Assembly: GCA_001579985.1 (NCBI GenBank)
Contig: LRSR01004854.1
Location: forward strand, 6,449 to 31,332
DNA from: Hypsibius dujardini
Taxonomy: Eukaryota > Tardigrada > Eutardigrada > Parachela > Hypsibiidae
Length of the DNA: 24,884 nucleotides
Direction of reading: 5' to 3'
How positions within the stretch are numbered: the stretch's first letter is position 1; every line of letters begins with the position of its first letter. Below are positions 9,801-19,200 of the stretch, in pieces. A program made the position numbers and the translations under genes. The notes under the pieces are model-generated. The model saw only the letters and a list, made by a program, of their open reading frames with translations, did no database searches and had not been told where the DNA came from.

Positions 9801-11293
9801 GTGTGTCTGGATGGCTGTCTAGGTGTGTGTCTGTGTGTATGTGTGTATGTCTGTGTGTCCCACCCTGAGCCACAATCGCGTTTGTTTTACTCCACCTAAC
9901 CGTTCAACAGATAATGAAGGACGTCATCGGCACTTCGTGCGGCGGCCACGTGATAGCCCGAAGTCCCGCTTTTGCAGCCCAACAAAGGATCGGCCCCATG
10001 GGCAATGAGTAGCTTGACACTCTCCAGAGAATTCATCAGGCAAGCGACGTGCAACGGTGTCTTTCCATGCCAGCCGGGCATATTGACGAGCTTACAGGTG
10101 CCGGCAGCTGCGACGCAGGCATTGATGATGCACTAGAGAAATGAAACGGGCGGAAATTGCAGACCACTTTCCGTCAAAATCCATTCTATCCCGAATGATT
10201 CTATGATTCTATCCCGAATGAAATATGGGGACAAACAAGCGACCGAACCTCGAGAGACCTGATGCTGCTAAAACGAATCGAAATGTGCATCGGCGTTTCC
10301 AGGAGGTTGTTCATGGCGCACTTGGGGGCATTGAGGGCGATTAATGTCTGGACGACATTTAGATGATCCCCAATTGCGGCCAGATGGAGTGCGGTGTTGC
10401 CCTCAGCTTCCTTTGCTGCGATGTCTGCGAAGGAGAAAAATATCAACCGATTGGTTAACTCTCAATCACCGGAACGATTCGACAATCATTCGGAAAAATG
10501 GGAAATGTCTGAATGTGATGTCGTGTTGTATTGAGCGAATTTTGCTGATACCGCATCCCCGTTGAATCAACAGATCAACGGTGAGGGCGTGTCCATTCTC
10601 AGCGGCGTGATGGAGAAGGGTCTTTCCAGCCGGATCGACGGTGAACAGCCGCTCGGGCTTTTGGCAGAGAAGTCGCTCCAATTCCGCTTGATCTCCGTGC
10701 ACGGCCAGCTGTAGCAAATTTTTAGAATCCGCCCACGTCGTTGAAGTCATAATTCGGTTCACATGACGAGATTTCAATTAATTAAAAAATATTAAAATTT
10801 ATTAAATGTAAATATCACGCATTCCAGAGAAGCAATAAATACCGCAAGCAATAACGCATAAAATTTTATATATGAATTTTAAACAAATTTACTATAAAAT
10901 AAAATAAAATAAATAAATATATCAATATAAATCAGCCATTTTAAAAAAACGGTGAAACAAATGAAGAGAATTGGAATGGTTCTCAAGTTACTCAAGTTGA
11001 TTTACCTTGATTAGTCGGCGTGGGCTGTCATTGATGTTACAGACATCCTGCGGGAGCTCCTCGCCTCCTGGAACCACCGTCGTCGCACAACGAACTTGGG
11101 AATTCCTGGAGAAAAATCCGTCCTTACTGCCCGCGCTTGAGCGCCGTTTCTTCAACAGCGCCATGGGCTCTTCGTCCGACAACGACGTGAGCTTGCGGAA
11201 GAACGCCATTTTATCCCATCGCTTCGTGGAGCGCCTTAGGATGGAAGGGCCTCGGGCGTGGGAACCTTCCGGTTCGACATCCACGACGGTCAT
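854..11293 (-). CDS. TRPA1: TRPA-A: TRPA1-like ankyrin-repeat cation channel, downstream paralogue (27 exons, 1233 aa)
   Basis: Tandem paralogue of TRPA-B with the same predicted channel role. Coding exons: 11293-11006, 10708-10552, 10424-10249, 10132-9901, 9521-9454, 9388-9317, 9156-8968, 8761-8552, 8361-8224, 8146-8124, 7828-7749, 7687-7603, 7533-7481, 7380-7319, 6739-6573, 6484-6400, 6319-6260, 6104-6000, 5914-5844, 5219-5035, 4963-4836, 4767-4595, 4072-3913, 3821-3603, 2380-2198, 1804-1692, 1073-854. They total 3702 nt in frame. Most exon lengths equal those of TRPA-B; the small differences are multiples of three. Two structural differences exist: exon 4 here equals exons 4+5 of TRPA-B, and exons 13+14 here equal one TRPA-B exon. 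Residues 1-96 are the N-terminus, about 97-666 the ankyrin repeats, S1-S6 about 778-1070, the pore motif MMLGD at 1017-1021, and the C-terminal coiled coil about 1164-1185. The S1-S2 linker and the start of S2 (4836-4963) are the most diverged part of the membrane domain. All exons look intact, so I see no sign of pseudogenisation. Confidence 0.93.
1371..1634. repeat. 24-bp minisatellite, 11 units, in the last TRPA-A intron
   Basis: The plus strand unit is CTCAAACTCAGACCACCCTG plus ATGG, with a few substitutions per copy. It lies in the intron 1074-1691, between the exon ending HRKK and the coiled-coil exon. Because 24 is a multiple of three, several frames on both strands stay open and look like repeat proteins; none connects to a coding exon with proper splice sites. 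Confidence 0.85.
2091..2156. repeat. CT-rich microsatellite in TRPA-A intron
   Basis: A (CT)n/(CTGT)n tract lies in the intron 1805-2197. On the transcribed strand it is purine-rich. Confidence 0.7.
2482..2638. repeat. 13-bp minisatellite of 12 units, each carrying GTGAGT on the sense strand
   Basis: The plus unit is AGTAAGTACTCAC; the sense (minus) unit is GTGAGTACTTACT. Eleven of twelve units keep GTGAGT, the consensus 5' splice-site core, and the antisense strand carries GTAAGT. It sits in the 1222-bp intron 2381-3602 and abuts a half foldback at 2639-2750. Confidence 0.8.
2639..2750. mobile_element. Half copy of foldback family 1
   Basis: The sequence runs from GGGGCGGGGCAGAGCTCCG to the terminal CTGTCGCTTA. 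It matches the right arm of the complete copies at 19098-19295 and 20247-20416 (GGTTGATTGGTTGATT, GCCCCTTTTGCCCATTTCC, ATTAGATTGAATTCTGTCGC). The left arm is almost wholly missing; its place is taken by the 13-bp minisatellite. Confidence 0.75.
3026..3211. repeat. Two tandem copies of an 80-100 bp unit
   Basis: The first unit starts ACTCTGTTGAGAACGACAAT (3026) and the second ACTCTGTTGAGAATAATCAA (3130). Both contain CAATCAATCAAGCG and CCGCATGATTTCATG and end GGCCC-TCGAC. Noncoding, inside the intron 2381-3602. The source of the unit is unknown. Confidence 0.7.
3257..3560. mobile_element. MITE family M, copy 1 (intron of TRPA-A)
   Basis: The left end reads TACTACCGTAATCTCCCGAT followed by CTCAAGAGACA. 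The right end is its inverted complement with a 6-bp GATCTC duplication. Internal sequence (AAGCCCCACCCCCTCCAGTC, ATTGATTGATTGATT tracts, GATCCGGGGTGGATCAAATT) is shared with the copy at 14558-14841. TA at both borders suggests a TA target duplication. No coding capacity. Confidence 0.85.
3603..3821 (-). CDS. TRPA1: TRPA-A exon 24: pore helix, selectivity filter and most of S6
   Basis: This exon encodes residues 990-1062, with the filter G1020-D1021 inside MMLGDFDM and S6 ending ILLMNLL. The donor GTACGC at 3602 gives a phase-0 junction to the exon at 2380-2198. A run of 41 identical bases is shared with TRPA-B across the pore helix and filter. Confidence 0.95.
4141..4488. repeat. AT-rich minisatellite (TATATGTAATG units) in TRPA-A intron
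   Basis: It starts with (TA)n and continues as roughly 10-12 bp units such as TATATGTAATG and TATATATAATG, filling most of the intron 4073-4594. The YIYI-type reading frames here are repeat translations. Confidence 0.8.
5297..5813. mobile_element. Foldback element with a minisatellite in its loop
   Basis: The left arm has CTATTTTACCCC, a TTGGGGCCCAATAG segment and CCCCTGCTATTTTACCC. The right arm has the complement: GGTAAAATAG twice around a CTATTGGGGCCC segment. Between the arms, 5405-5700 is a GGACGG minisatellite. It lies in the intron 5220-5843, between the exon ending before S1 and the S1 exon. TTTTTATTAA flanks both sides. Confidence 0.75.
6995..7256. repeat. 15-bp minisatellite (CACCTCCTACTTCCC) in TRPA-A intron
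   Basis: About 17 irregular units of a pyrimidine-rich plus-strand sequence lie in the intron 6740-7318. The sense strand is purine-rich. Plus-strand frames through it (LLLPTSY) are spurious. Confidence 0.8.
7381..7480 (-). other. 100-bp intron present only in TRPA-A (ankyrin repeat 14)
   Basis: It splits the codon of E in the peptide NNYR-ETARLF at phase 1, with a GTGAGC donor and a TTTCGCAG acceptor. The same peptide region in TRPA-B ([10 protein letters not shown]) is one continuous exon, 17903-17789. The intron contains no recognisable repeat or inverted repeat. Gain in A or loss in B cannot be decided from two genes. Confidence 0.85.
7865..8092. repeat. 8-bp minisatellite (AGGTAACC / AGGTGACC) in TRPA-A intron
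   Basis: Nearly thirty units alternate between the two versions, filling the intron 7829-8123 just downstream of the microexon. On the sense strand the units read GGTTACCT/GGTCACCT. Confidence 0.85.
8124..8146 (-). CDS. TRPA1: TRPA-A 23-nt microexon (exon 10)
   Basis: This exon is bounded by TTTTAG on its 5' side and a GTAAGT donor on its 3' side. It encodes SPLHFAA plus two bases of an alanine codon completed by the next exon (HGRYNT). Without it the exon at 8361-8224 (phase 0 end) cannot join 7828-7749 (needs two bases) in frame. The ankyrin core LHFAA is exactly what human TRPA1 has at this place (SPLHFAA). TRPA-B has a same-length counterpart at 18603-18625. Confidence 0.9.
8832..8956. 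mobile_element. Foldback family 2, copy 1 (125 bp, TRPA-A intron)
   Basis: Arms start TACACACGTGGCAAAAACCT and end with the complement AGGTTTTAGTCACGTGTGTA. The left inner arm has CCGAATTAAGCACG and the right inner arm TGGCTTAACTCGG, so orientation can be told. It lies in the intron 8762-8967. TA borders suggest a TA target. No coding capacity. Confidence 0.85.
9622..9860. repeat. (GTGTCT)n microsatellite in TRPA-A intron
   Basis: A GTGTCTGT-rich array lies in the intron 9522-9900, with several long cysteine/valine-type reading frames that are artefacts. TRPA-B has a CACAGA-type array (15779-16022) in a different intron. Confidence 0.8.
10709..11005 (-). other. TRPA-A intron 1, AT-rich
   Basis: The 297-bp intron between the N-terminal exon and the first ankyrin exon is very AT-rich, with AAAATAAAATAAATAAATAT tracts around 10895-10925. 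No inverted repeat or other element is seen. The TRPA-B counterpart (23551-24367) is longer because it carries a foldback. Confidence 0.7.
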
Positions 11294-11332
11294 CCTTGCT
11301 CGCGCGAAAAAAGCGACGTGTGGAGTAGAGTC

Positions 11333-11440
11333 GGATCCTCGGACCTCTTTATACAGGCTGGATCCCCGGACCTCTTTATATAGGCTGGATCCCCGGACCT
11401 CTTTATACAGGCTGGATCCTCGGACCTCTTTATATAGGCT
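11333..11440 (-). promoter_or_regulatory. Four tandem 27-bp units, each with a TATA box, upstream of TRPA-A
   Basis: Units lie at 11333-11359, 11360-11386, 11387-11413 and 11414-11440. Each reads on the minus strand as a GATCC flank followed by AGCC-TRTATAAAG-AGGTCCG; the TATAAAG cores are at 11347-11353, 11374-11380, 11401-11407 and 11428-11434. Units 2 and 4 have TATATAAAG, units 1 and 3 TGTATAAAG. The nearest box is 54 bp from the ATG at 11293, a sensible core-promoter distance. The 27-bp unit keeps chance reading frames open on both strands. Confidence 0.65.
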
Positions 11441-13275
11441 GGATGACGTGTTTGCGGAGGTCCAGGATGAACAGATGTGATCCCATTATTTGCATCCGGC
11501 ATCAAAACGGTCGTCCTTTATATTGTCCGTGAGATTAGCCTTTTTAGAAAGGGTTAATCGTGCGCAGGCGCGATTGGATTCGATGTCTCATGGGATGGTG
11601 TGAGAGACCCTGTCTAGCTCCCTGTCCCTGACGGTTCGCTCTTTTGATTGGATTTTGCAGCGTCGTGCTGAAGCGCCTGATCGCTTGTGACCCTTAATGA
11701 CACACGATCGAAGTAATGGATGATTTTCTTCAGACTGGTGAAGTAATGAAGGTTTTGATTAATTATCAATTTCGTCGGTCAGGAGGAAGTAATTAGGTGA
11801 TGACCAATGTGTCCGGCCGCAAACACCTCAGTCAAAGCCAGTTTTAGGTCGGCTCTGTGGTGAATCCCACGTCCTTCCTGTACGGACTTCCGCCGAATAC
11901 CGAATGCGTACTTAATTTGTACTTAATGAAAATAATTTGACAACTGCATGTGCCCATGTTTATTGGCTCTCCGATTATTTTGCGAAATTGATGAAGAGAA
12001 CATGCTCTTTTGTAGTTGAGAAAATCGTTTTGTTGAAGGACCCACATGTTAAAGAAAGTGGACCGATATCAAGTGACCGATCAACAAGCGGAGACATGAA
12101 CGTTTCTACAGGGTGAACAAGACGAACAGTTGGACGGACGAACGGACGGTTGGACAGACGGACGATTGGACGGAAGGACGGACGATTGGACGGACGAACG
12201 GACGGTTGGACGGAAGGACGGACGAGTGGACGGGCGGACGGACGATTGGACGGACAGTTGCACGGACGGTAGACCCTCGGCAGAATCAATGAACGGTGCG
12301 TCAACAGGACAAAAGGTTTGACCGATGGTTGGGCGGTTGGACGGTTGGACGGTTGGACGGATGGTAGATCGTCGGCTAGTGCAGTGGACGGTTCGGCAAC
12401 AGGACGGAAGATTTAACGAAGGGTTGGTCGGACGTTTAAACGGACGGTAGACCGCCGGCAGAATCAGTGAACGGTGCGTCAACAGGACAAAAGGTTTAAC
12501 CGATGGTTGGACGGTTGGACGGATGGTAGAGCGTCGGCTAGTGTAGTGGACGGTTCACCAGAAGGAGGGAAAATTTGACCGAGGATTGAACGGTAAGGCA
12601 GCTGGTAAGCCACCGATTGGAGAATAGTGAACGGTCCGTTAAATGCCGGAAGGTTTAACCAATCGTCGTGGGCATTAGGGCAAGCGAAGCTGAACTGCCG
12701 GAAGGAGCAATCAGTCTGTCAGAGTAACAAAAAACGTGATCGAGCGTGAAGCGGTTAAGAGGACGGTTGGTGGGACCGATCGGGGTTGTGGACGGTTCGG
12801 CAGTGTGATGAGCCGATGGCGAACCGTCCGTCTAGCTGACTGAGCGTCTACCGGTTTTCCATCACCACTTGGTCGAACCTTCCGAGAATATAACAGACTG
12901 TTCACTGCAACGGCAGGCTCTCCACTAAAACACGCGCATCATGCGTGCTGCATACCCTTCGGTCGTTTTGTTTATATCTTCTGTACACCGCATCGGATTC
13001 ACATCTCGGCCAATGGTGTACCACAAGGACATGCACCAGCGACTCTCGCAGCTACGGATACTCCGAGGAGTTCAAAGGAGTTCATAAAGGTAGAAGACCT
13101 TCGTACCGCAGCCATGTCCATTTTATGACGAGGTGTCTGTGTACCGGTAGATGTTCACAGGAAGAGTAATTCTATGAATGTATTAGTGCAGTGTAGAAAA
13201 GGAATAAAATACATATGAACGGAAGGAATAAGAATAAAACAATCGCTCAAGGTTCCCGGCTGGACAACGCATCCA
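11441..13275. other. Intergenic region between the two TRPA genes
   Basis: It holds no gene that I can support. From 11441 to about 12115 is mixed unique sequence with no strong signal. From about 12120 to 12640 is GGACGG-type minisatellite. From 12640 to 13275 is unique sequence that must contain the TRPA-B 3' UTR and polyadenylation site; the hexamers AATAAA at 13203-13208 and 13232-13237 are on the wrong strand. Confidence 0.6.
12120..12640. repeat. GGACGG-rich minisatellite with a higher-order repeat
   Basis: The first part is short GGACGGACGA/GGACGGTTGGAC units. From about 12240 a larger unit repeats: a segment with GGCAGAATCA, GTGAACGGTGCGTCAACAGG and CAAAAGGTTT recurs at about 12280-12330 and 12450-12510, and a segment with GGTAGATCGTCGGCTAGTG recurs near 12365 and 12527. 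Reading frames across it are repeat artefacts. A similar GGACGG array fills the loop of the foldback at 5297-5813. Confidence 0.75.
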
Positions 13276-16200
13276 TTAATGATGACCACGACTGCCGGAT
13301 GTCAAGGCTTGAATGGCCTTCATCTTGATTTCTCCCGTTCTCCAACTGTTCTTGTCCCTATGCTCCGCTCCCAAGTAAAGCGCTTCAGGCCCCTTGGCGC
13401 GAAGTCCTTCGTCCAGCTGGTCGGCCTCTTCGTTAATGTCCATTTTTTGCACTATCAACCGCAGCAGTTCATACTGCTTGTCCAGCTTCACGTGCGCCTC
13501 CTTGATCCTGAAACGGAAAAACTTTGACGAGTCATTCTGCAGACAGATTGTTGACGTTGGGTTATAACGAAAAAAGACAAACTTCTTGCGATGCCGCATC
13601 ATTTCCACGCGGTTCGACAGGGATGAGGTGTGGATATGGCCCTGCGTCAGAAGCTGTTTCTCCGCTGCATCATACGGATCCCGAGTGATGAACCATAGCT
13701 GCATGTGTAAAAGCCCAAGAGTTACGCCCATGAAGGGTCGTAGTTACACCCATGAAGGGTCGTAGTTACACCCATGAAGGGTCGTAGTTACGCCCATGAA
13801 GGGTCTTAGTTACACCCAAGAAGGGTCTTAGTTACACCCATGAAGGGTCGTAGTTACACCCATGAAGGATCTTAGTTACACCCATGAAGGGTCCCAGTTA
13901 CACCCATGAAGGGTCGTAGTTACACCCATGAAGGGTCGTAGTTACACCCCATGAAGGGTTATAGTTGAAGTAACAGGGTGTTACAGTTAAGTGTACCTTT
14001 TTGGTGAAGAAATATCTACATCGGTTAGGATAGTATTTCTCCTCCTTTGTCGCTATACGCTTGAGATACCATTTGGGCAGCTTTGATTCCAGCCGCGAGT
14101 GAAGGTCCACTTGCATGGCTAATCGGCGGAGCTTAGCGCCGCTTTGGACTTTTTCAATGTCTCCGACGGCTAAACCGATCTGTGTGAAACATTTTATATT
14201 AATAACATTCTTTTTATTTACGTTTGTTTTGGATCGCACCAGTAAATTCATGAGGAGGATAGAGACTGTCCCAATGAAGACCATGATGAAGGTGTACGTG
14301 GCTCCGGGGAACGGCAAGGTCTCATCCACCATGGGGTTAATGTAATTGGTAATCATGTCGAAATCCCCCAGCATCATGCTGACCGTGCGCAGCAGGGAGT
14401 GACCGAATGTCTGGTGCGGAGTGCGAAGCATCGCAATGTCAATCAACAAGTTCGGCTTCTGCGGAAAAGATTGCCCAGGTTAATGCAAAACCTCCCGACA
14501 AACACATCACACAACACACAGAACGCATCGCAAAACACAGAGCTCTTTCCCCGGGTGTACCGTATTCCCCCGATCTCAAGGGACAGTTAAGCCCCACCCC
14601 CTCCAGTCATCGGTTGACTGTTCAATGGGATTCACTGTGTCGTGATTGGTTGAAATTTAAGCGCAACTTAGCAGCGATTGATTGATTGATTAAGAGGGAT
14701 TTCTTGACGCACAAATTAGATCAGTTGATTGATTGATTGTAGGTAAATAATAGCAAACGGTGATGAACAGATAAGATCCGGGGTGGATCAAATTAACTGG
14801 TAGGGCAAAAAAGTGTCCCTTGAGATCGGGGGAATACGGTACCATGTAGAAGTCAGAGTTGTCCGGGTACACCATCAGGGGGATGAGGACGTGGAACGCG
14901 AGGCTGAACGCGATCAGGAGGAATGCGAAGACGAACACGGCTCGCAGGAGAGTTTTCAGCACTCCCAGGTACATGACCACGTAGACGCCCATCAGGCCAA
15001 ATCTGGAAATGTTCGAATGAATGAGGATGAATGAATGAATGAATGCTAAATCTACTGGTGAATGTGGCGACCTCTGCAGGTAGAGCATGAAGTTGAACCA
15101 GGCTATGAAAATGGCGCCGGCGCCCAACTGCCAGCGCGTCTGCCAGTCGAGGTCCACCCCCAGGTGGCTGCATCCACCCAGTGCGAACAGGGTCGCGGTG
15201 ATGTAGAGAAACCATTCGATGTAGTTTGTACAGTCGGAAAAGTAGTTCCATCTCTGAAAAATTAATACTAACATTTATTTTCTTTATTCCACATATATTA
15301 AATAATATTTAATATATGTATATTAAATATTATTTAATATTAGTACCGGGTATACCTGATGATACAGTTGGACCAGTTCTTTGATCATATTGAAGTGGGT
15401 GAAGATGCACACGAGAATAACGACAGCCAGCTGGAGTCGGCTTTTCTCCACCTCTTTCCCCAGCCATTTGTCAATTCCTGTAACAAAACACATTCCTGTT
15501 GGATTATAGTTCAGACATCCCTAGATGTCCCTTATACACGCAACTCACTGGGATCTTCACTGTCGAATGTGTCATTGGAGACGGCATGGGAGTGGACATT
15601 CTCATAGCTGGTGCGCTTCAGATTCGGCAGTAAATGCATCTGGACGCCGGAGAGCACGAGGAAGGTGAGGAGAGCGAGAAAGGTCGCGTACAGCGCCACG
15701 TTGGAACCGTGTACGAAGAGTCCGTAGCTTGCCCTGACAATGAGAAATTGTTCCTTTAGCCACAGCAAACCAAACACCGGACAGACACACACACAGACAC
15801 ACAGACACACACACAGACACACACACAGACACAGACAGACACAGACAGACACAGACACACAGACAGACAGACAGACAGACACACAGACACACAGAGAGAC
15901 ACACGGACACACAGGCAAATAGACAGACTGACATACATACATACACAGACAGCCAGACAGACAAACAGACACATACACAGAGATAGACACACATGCAACC
16001 AGAGAGACAAACAGACGGACAGGCAGACGGGCGTTGAGAGGATTTTTACCACTTGTTGTTAAGATAACTACAGCACACCCCGTGGTCCAACAGATCGCTT
16101 CTTCCATGCTTCACCATAGCCTGCAGATAATATTTTCGCTCGTACTCGTACTACCGTAGTTCCTAAAGTTTTACAAAAAAAACCCCACAAAATGGATCGA

Positions 16201-19200
16201 CTCACGTTCAGAGCTTTCAATGTTTGCTCGGATTCTGCCGCCACCGCGGCACTGTCCACGTAGTCCACTCCGTCGGGCTCCAGCAATGTAAAGTCGTACG
16301 TGACCTGTAGAACGAATGGCAATAATTGCATAATATACGTGACCCACAGAACGAATCGCAAAAATTGGGATTATAACGCTTAATAAAAAAAACTCTTCAA
16401 TTGTTTGTTCTGGAACGGAATAACGGGTATGGATTGTTTATGTGCAGTTTTACCATGAACTCCTTCGACATGTGATGACAACCGGTGTGGCTGATGCAGC
16501 GATCCAAGGCAGTCTAGTTCAGACAAATCAATATTTTTTAATATGATTTTTTTTTGTTATGAAGAAGCGTTTTTGATAATGAAAACGTACAGCCATAACG
16601 TCAGGTAAATGTTCGATGAGACCCAGCACCGGCCACCCGTATGCGGTTGAAGGTTGGGTCAGTATTTCCTTCCACCTGTCCGTAAAATCGACAAGTTATA
16701 CTGTAGAATGCCGCACAGTTGAGGGGAGCGGCGTTCGGTTAAACAGAACACTCGATCACTTTGCCCATAGGTACAGAAAAAAACGCCCGGCCCGTTTACA
16801 GCATTACTCTTACGGCCATAATTCAACCCGGTCGAAGAGCTAAAACACGTTTTTTCTTCGTCCTAAAACACGTTTTTTCTTCGTCCTAAACACGCGTTTT
16901 TTCTTCGTCCGAGAAGTGATTATACTTGACTATTTGTGGGCAGAGGTCTCGCTTCCCAAAGGAACAATACAACGAATCAAGAAATCAACGACTCACACTT
17001 CTGCTTGACATTTAAAAGACCTAATCAACAATCAACTGGTTGGAGTCTTGTGGTTCCTATGTTTGAAGCAGTAAAGATTGGGTTGCTTTTTACGAGTGTT
17101 CTGTGAAACCGAACGCCGCTCCCTTCAAGTGTGCGGCAACCTCGCCGAAAAATAAATCTCTCGGCTGGAAATAAATTTCTTTCTTTCTTGCCTTGTTGGT
17201 TGTCTCACCGTTTATGCATGACCATTGTTGTTGCCGCCTCTGGGTGCTTCTGTTGGATGGCGAGATCGATCGGACACTGGTTGTCGGAGTTGAGGAGTAG
17301 TAGACTGCCGGCTGTGAGGAGATACTCCACCGTCTTTGAGGCGTTGTTTCTGGCGGCCAAATGCAGGGCTGTGTTCTACTCCGGCACGGAACAGAAGGGT
17401 TGAAAGGTTGAGCAGAAAGGTTGAGCAGAAGGGTTGAAGGGTTAAAGGGTTTCAGGGTTTAAGGGTTTCAGGGTTTCAGGGTTTCAGGGTTAAAGGGTTT
17501 CAGGGTTTCAGGGTTGAAAGGTTAAAGGGTTAAAGGGTCAAAGGGTTTCAGGGTTTCAGGGTTTCAGGGTTTCAGGGTTTCAGGGTTAAAGGGTTGAAGG
17601 GTTAAAGGGTTAAAGGGTTGAAGGGTTGAAGGGTTGAAAGGTTGGGCAGAAAGGTTAAATGGTTGAAGAGTTGAAGGGTTGCAGGGTTAAAGGGTTAAAG
17701 GGCTAAAGGGTTGAAGGGTTAAAGGGTTGAAGGGTTAAAGAGTTGAAAATGTATAGTACACATCGATAATGAAATAACTAAAGCTTACCCCTTGTCTATC
17801 GATGCTGTTTAGCAAGTACGAATACTGCTCCACGAACAGCCGCGCTGTTTCGCGAAAGTTATTCTCCGCGGCATAGTGAAGAGCAGTCTGCCCGCCGTAA
17901 TCACTAACAACGAACGAACGACTTATTATAACGAACAACTTATTTACAGTCAGCTTTGTTTTTGCCGTTTCCAGACAGTTCAGCCAAACGTAAACGGTCC
18001 TACCGATGGGTCAGGGCTCCTTTGGACATCAACAGTTGGACGACATTAGAATGGCCATTCTGGGCGGCCAAATGCAACGGTGTCCTTCCTACAAAACAGC
18101 AAACTGACGGATCTCACAAAAAGCATCTACCCTTATACAATCAATCGTCCTACTATCTGAAATTCGTCAATAAATGAACAATTTTAATTAAAAAATAATA
18201 TCTCAAATTAACTAATTGATTAATTAGTATTTTATCTATTTATTAACTAATTAATATTTTATCTATTTATTGACCAAATCATATTTTATTTATTTATTAA
18301 CTAATTAATATTTTATTTATTTATTAGCTAATTAATTTTTTTATGTTTAATAATTGTTATTTTGTTATTTAATTATTTAGTTAATTAATATGTGAAATTA
18401 GTACCGTAATTGTCACCCTCGTTGAGGATGTTGAATCCCTTCAAGGACTCCAGAAGTCTTCGAACTGTGTTATAACGTCCGTGTCTGTAGACAAAGCGAT
18501 ACATTTTCCTGTCTCTCTGTCTCTGTCTCTTTCTGCCAAGGTGGCTTGGGTGTACTGTCAGACATGGATGGTCAATTACTACAGCTCCAAGTGTATACGT
18601 ACGCAGCAGCGAAATGCAGCGGTGACTGTGCAGATCCAGATCGAAAAGCAAGATCAATCAGACCATTTTAATACGCAACCTAAAGAGGATCGGAGGTTTG
18701 GAGGCACGCGGGTACCTGCATGACTTTGTTCTTGGCATTGACTTGCGCACCCATGAGCATCAAGCTGTCGGACGATCGGATGAAGCCATTCTGGGCGGCA
18801 TAATGAAGCGGCGTGCAACCCTTCAGGTCCATGTCGCTCAACAAGCTGGGGTGCTATACAAAAGGGAACAATATGAATCCCCGGACGAACACTAAGATCA
18901 ACAGCTCCCAACTCTTTACCAGTACAGTAAGGGGTCATTCACGTATTACGTAATCAAATGAGGGTGGGTGGGTGGTCTGGACCCTTGATTACTCACCAGT
19001 AAAATAAGCCCCGCCCCAATATAATTTTGATTACCTGGGTGGTTGGGTGGGTGGTTGGGTGGTTGGGTGGGTCATTAAGTAATATGTGAATGACCCCTAA
19101 GCGACAGAATTTAATCTAACAGAGGGTCCTGGAAATGGGCAAAAGGGGCGGGGCAGGGGTAATACTTGAACAATCAACCAATCAACCAGCGGATCTCAGG

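Noticed and set aside
9541-9899. Cysteine/valine-rich plus-strand frames (CVSVCLC)
   Set aside because: Translations of a GTGTCT microsatellite, as are the frames at 15602-16107 outside the exons there.
10249-10424. Earlier donor at 10258 (GTCTCT) for TRPA-A exon 3
   Set aside because: The donor GTTCGG at 10248 keeps exon length (176) and frame equal to TRPA-B exon 3, so it is preferred although its consensus is weak.
11007-11480. Plus-strand frame of 157 codons over TRPA-A exon 1
   Set aside because: It is antisense to a coding exon and to the TATA repeat array, which stays open because the unit is 27 bp.
13203-13237. AATAAA hexamers as the TRPA-B polyadenylation signal
   Set aside because: They are on the plus strand, opposite to the gene.
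17395-17750. Interstitial telomere repeat
   Set aside because: The units are GGGTTTCA, GGGTTAAA and GGGTTGAA, with no run of TTAGGG or another known telomere unit.
18484-18723. Extending the TRPA-B exon at 18405-18484 upstream through [14 protein letters not shown]
   Set aside because: The frame crosses a CTCTGT microsatellite. The microexon at 18603-18625 gives a conserved ankyrin core and the correct phase instead.
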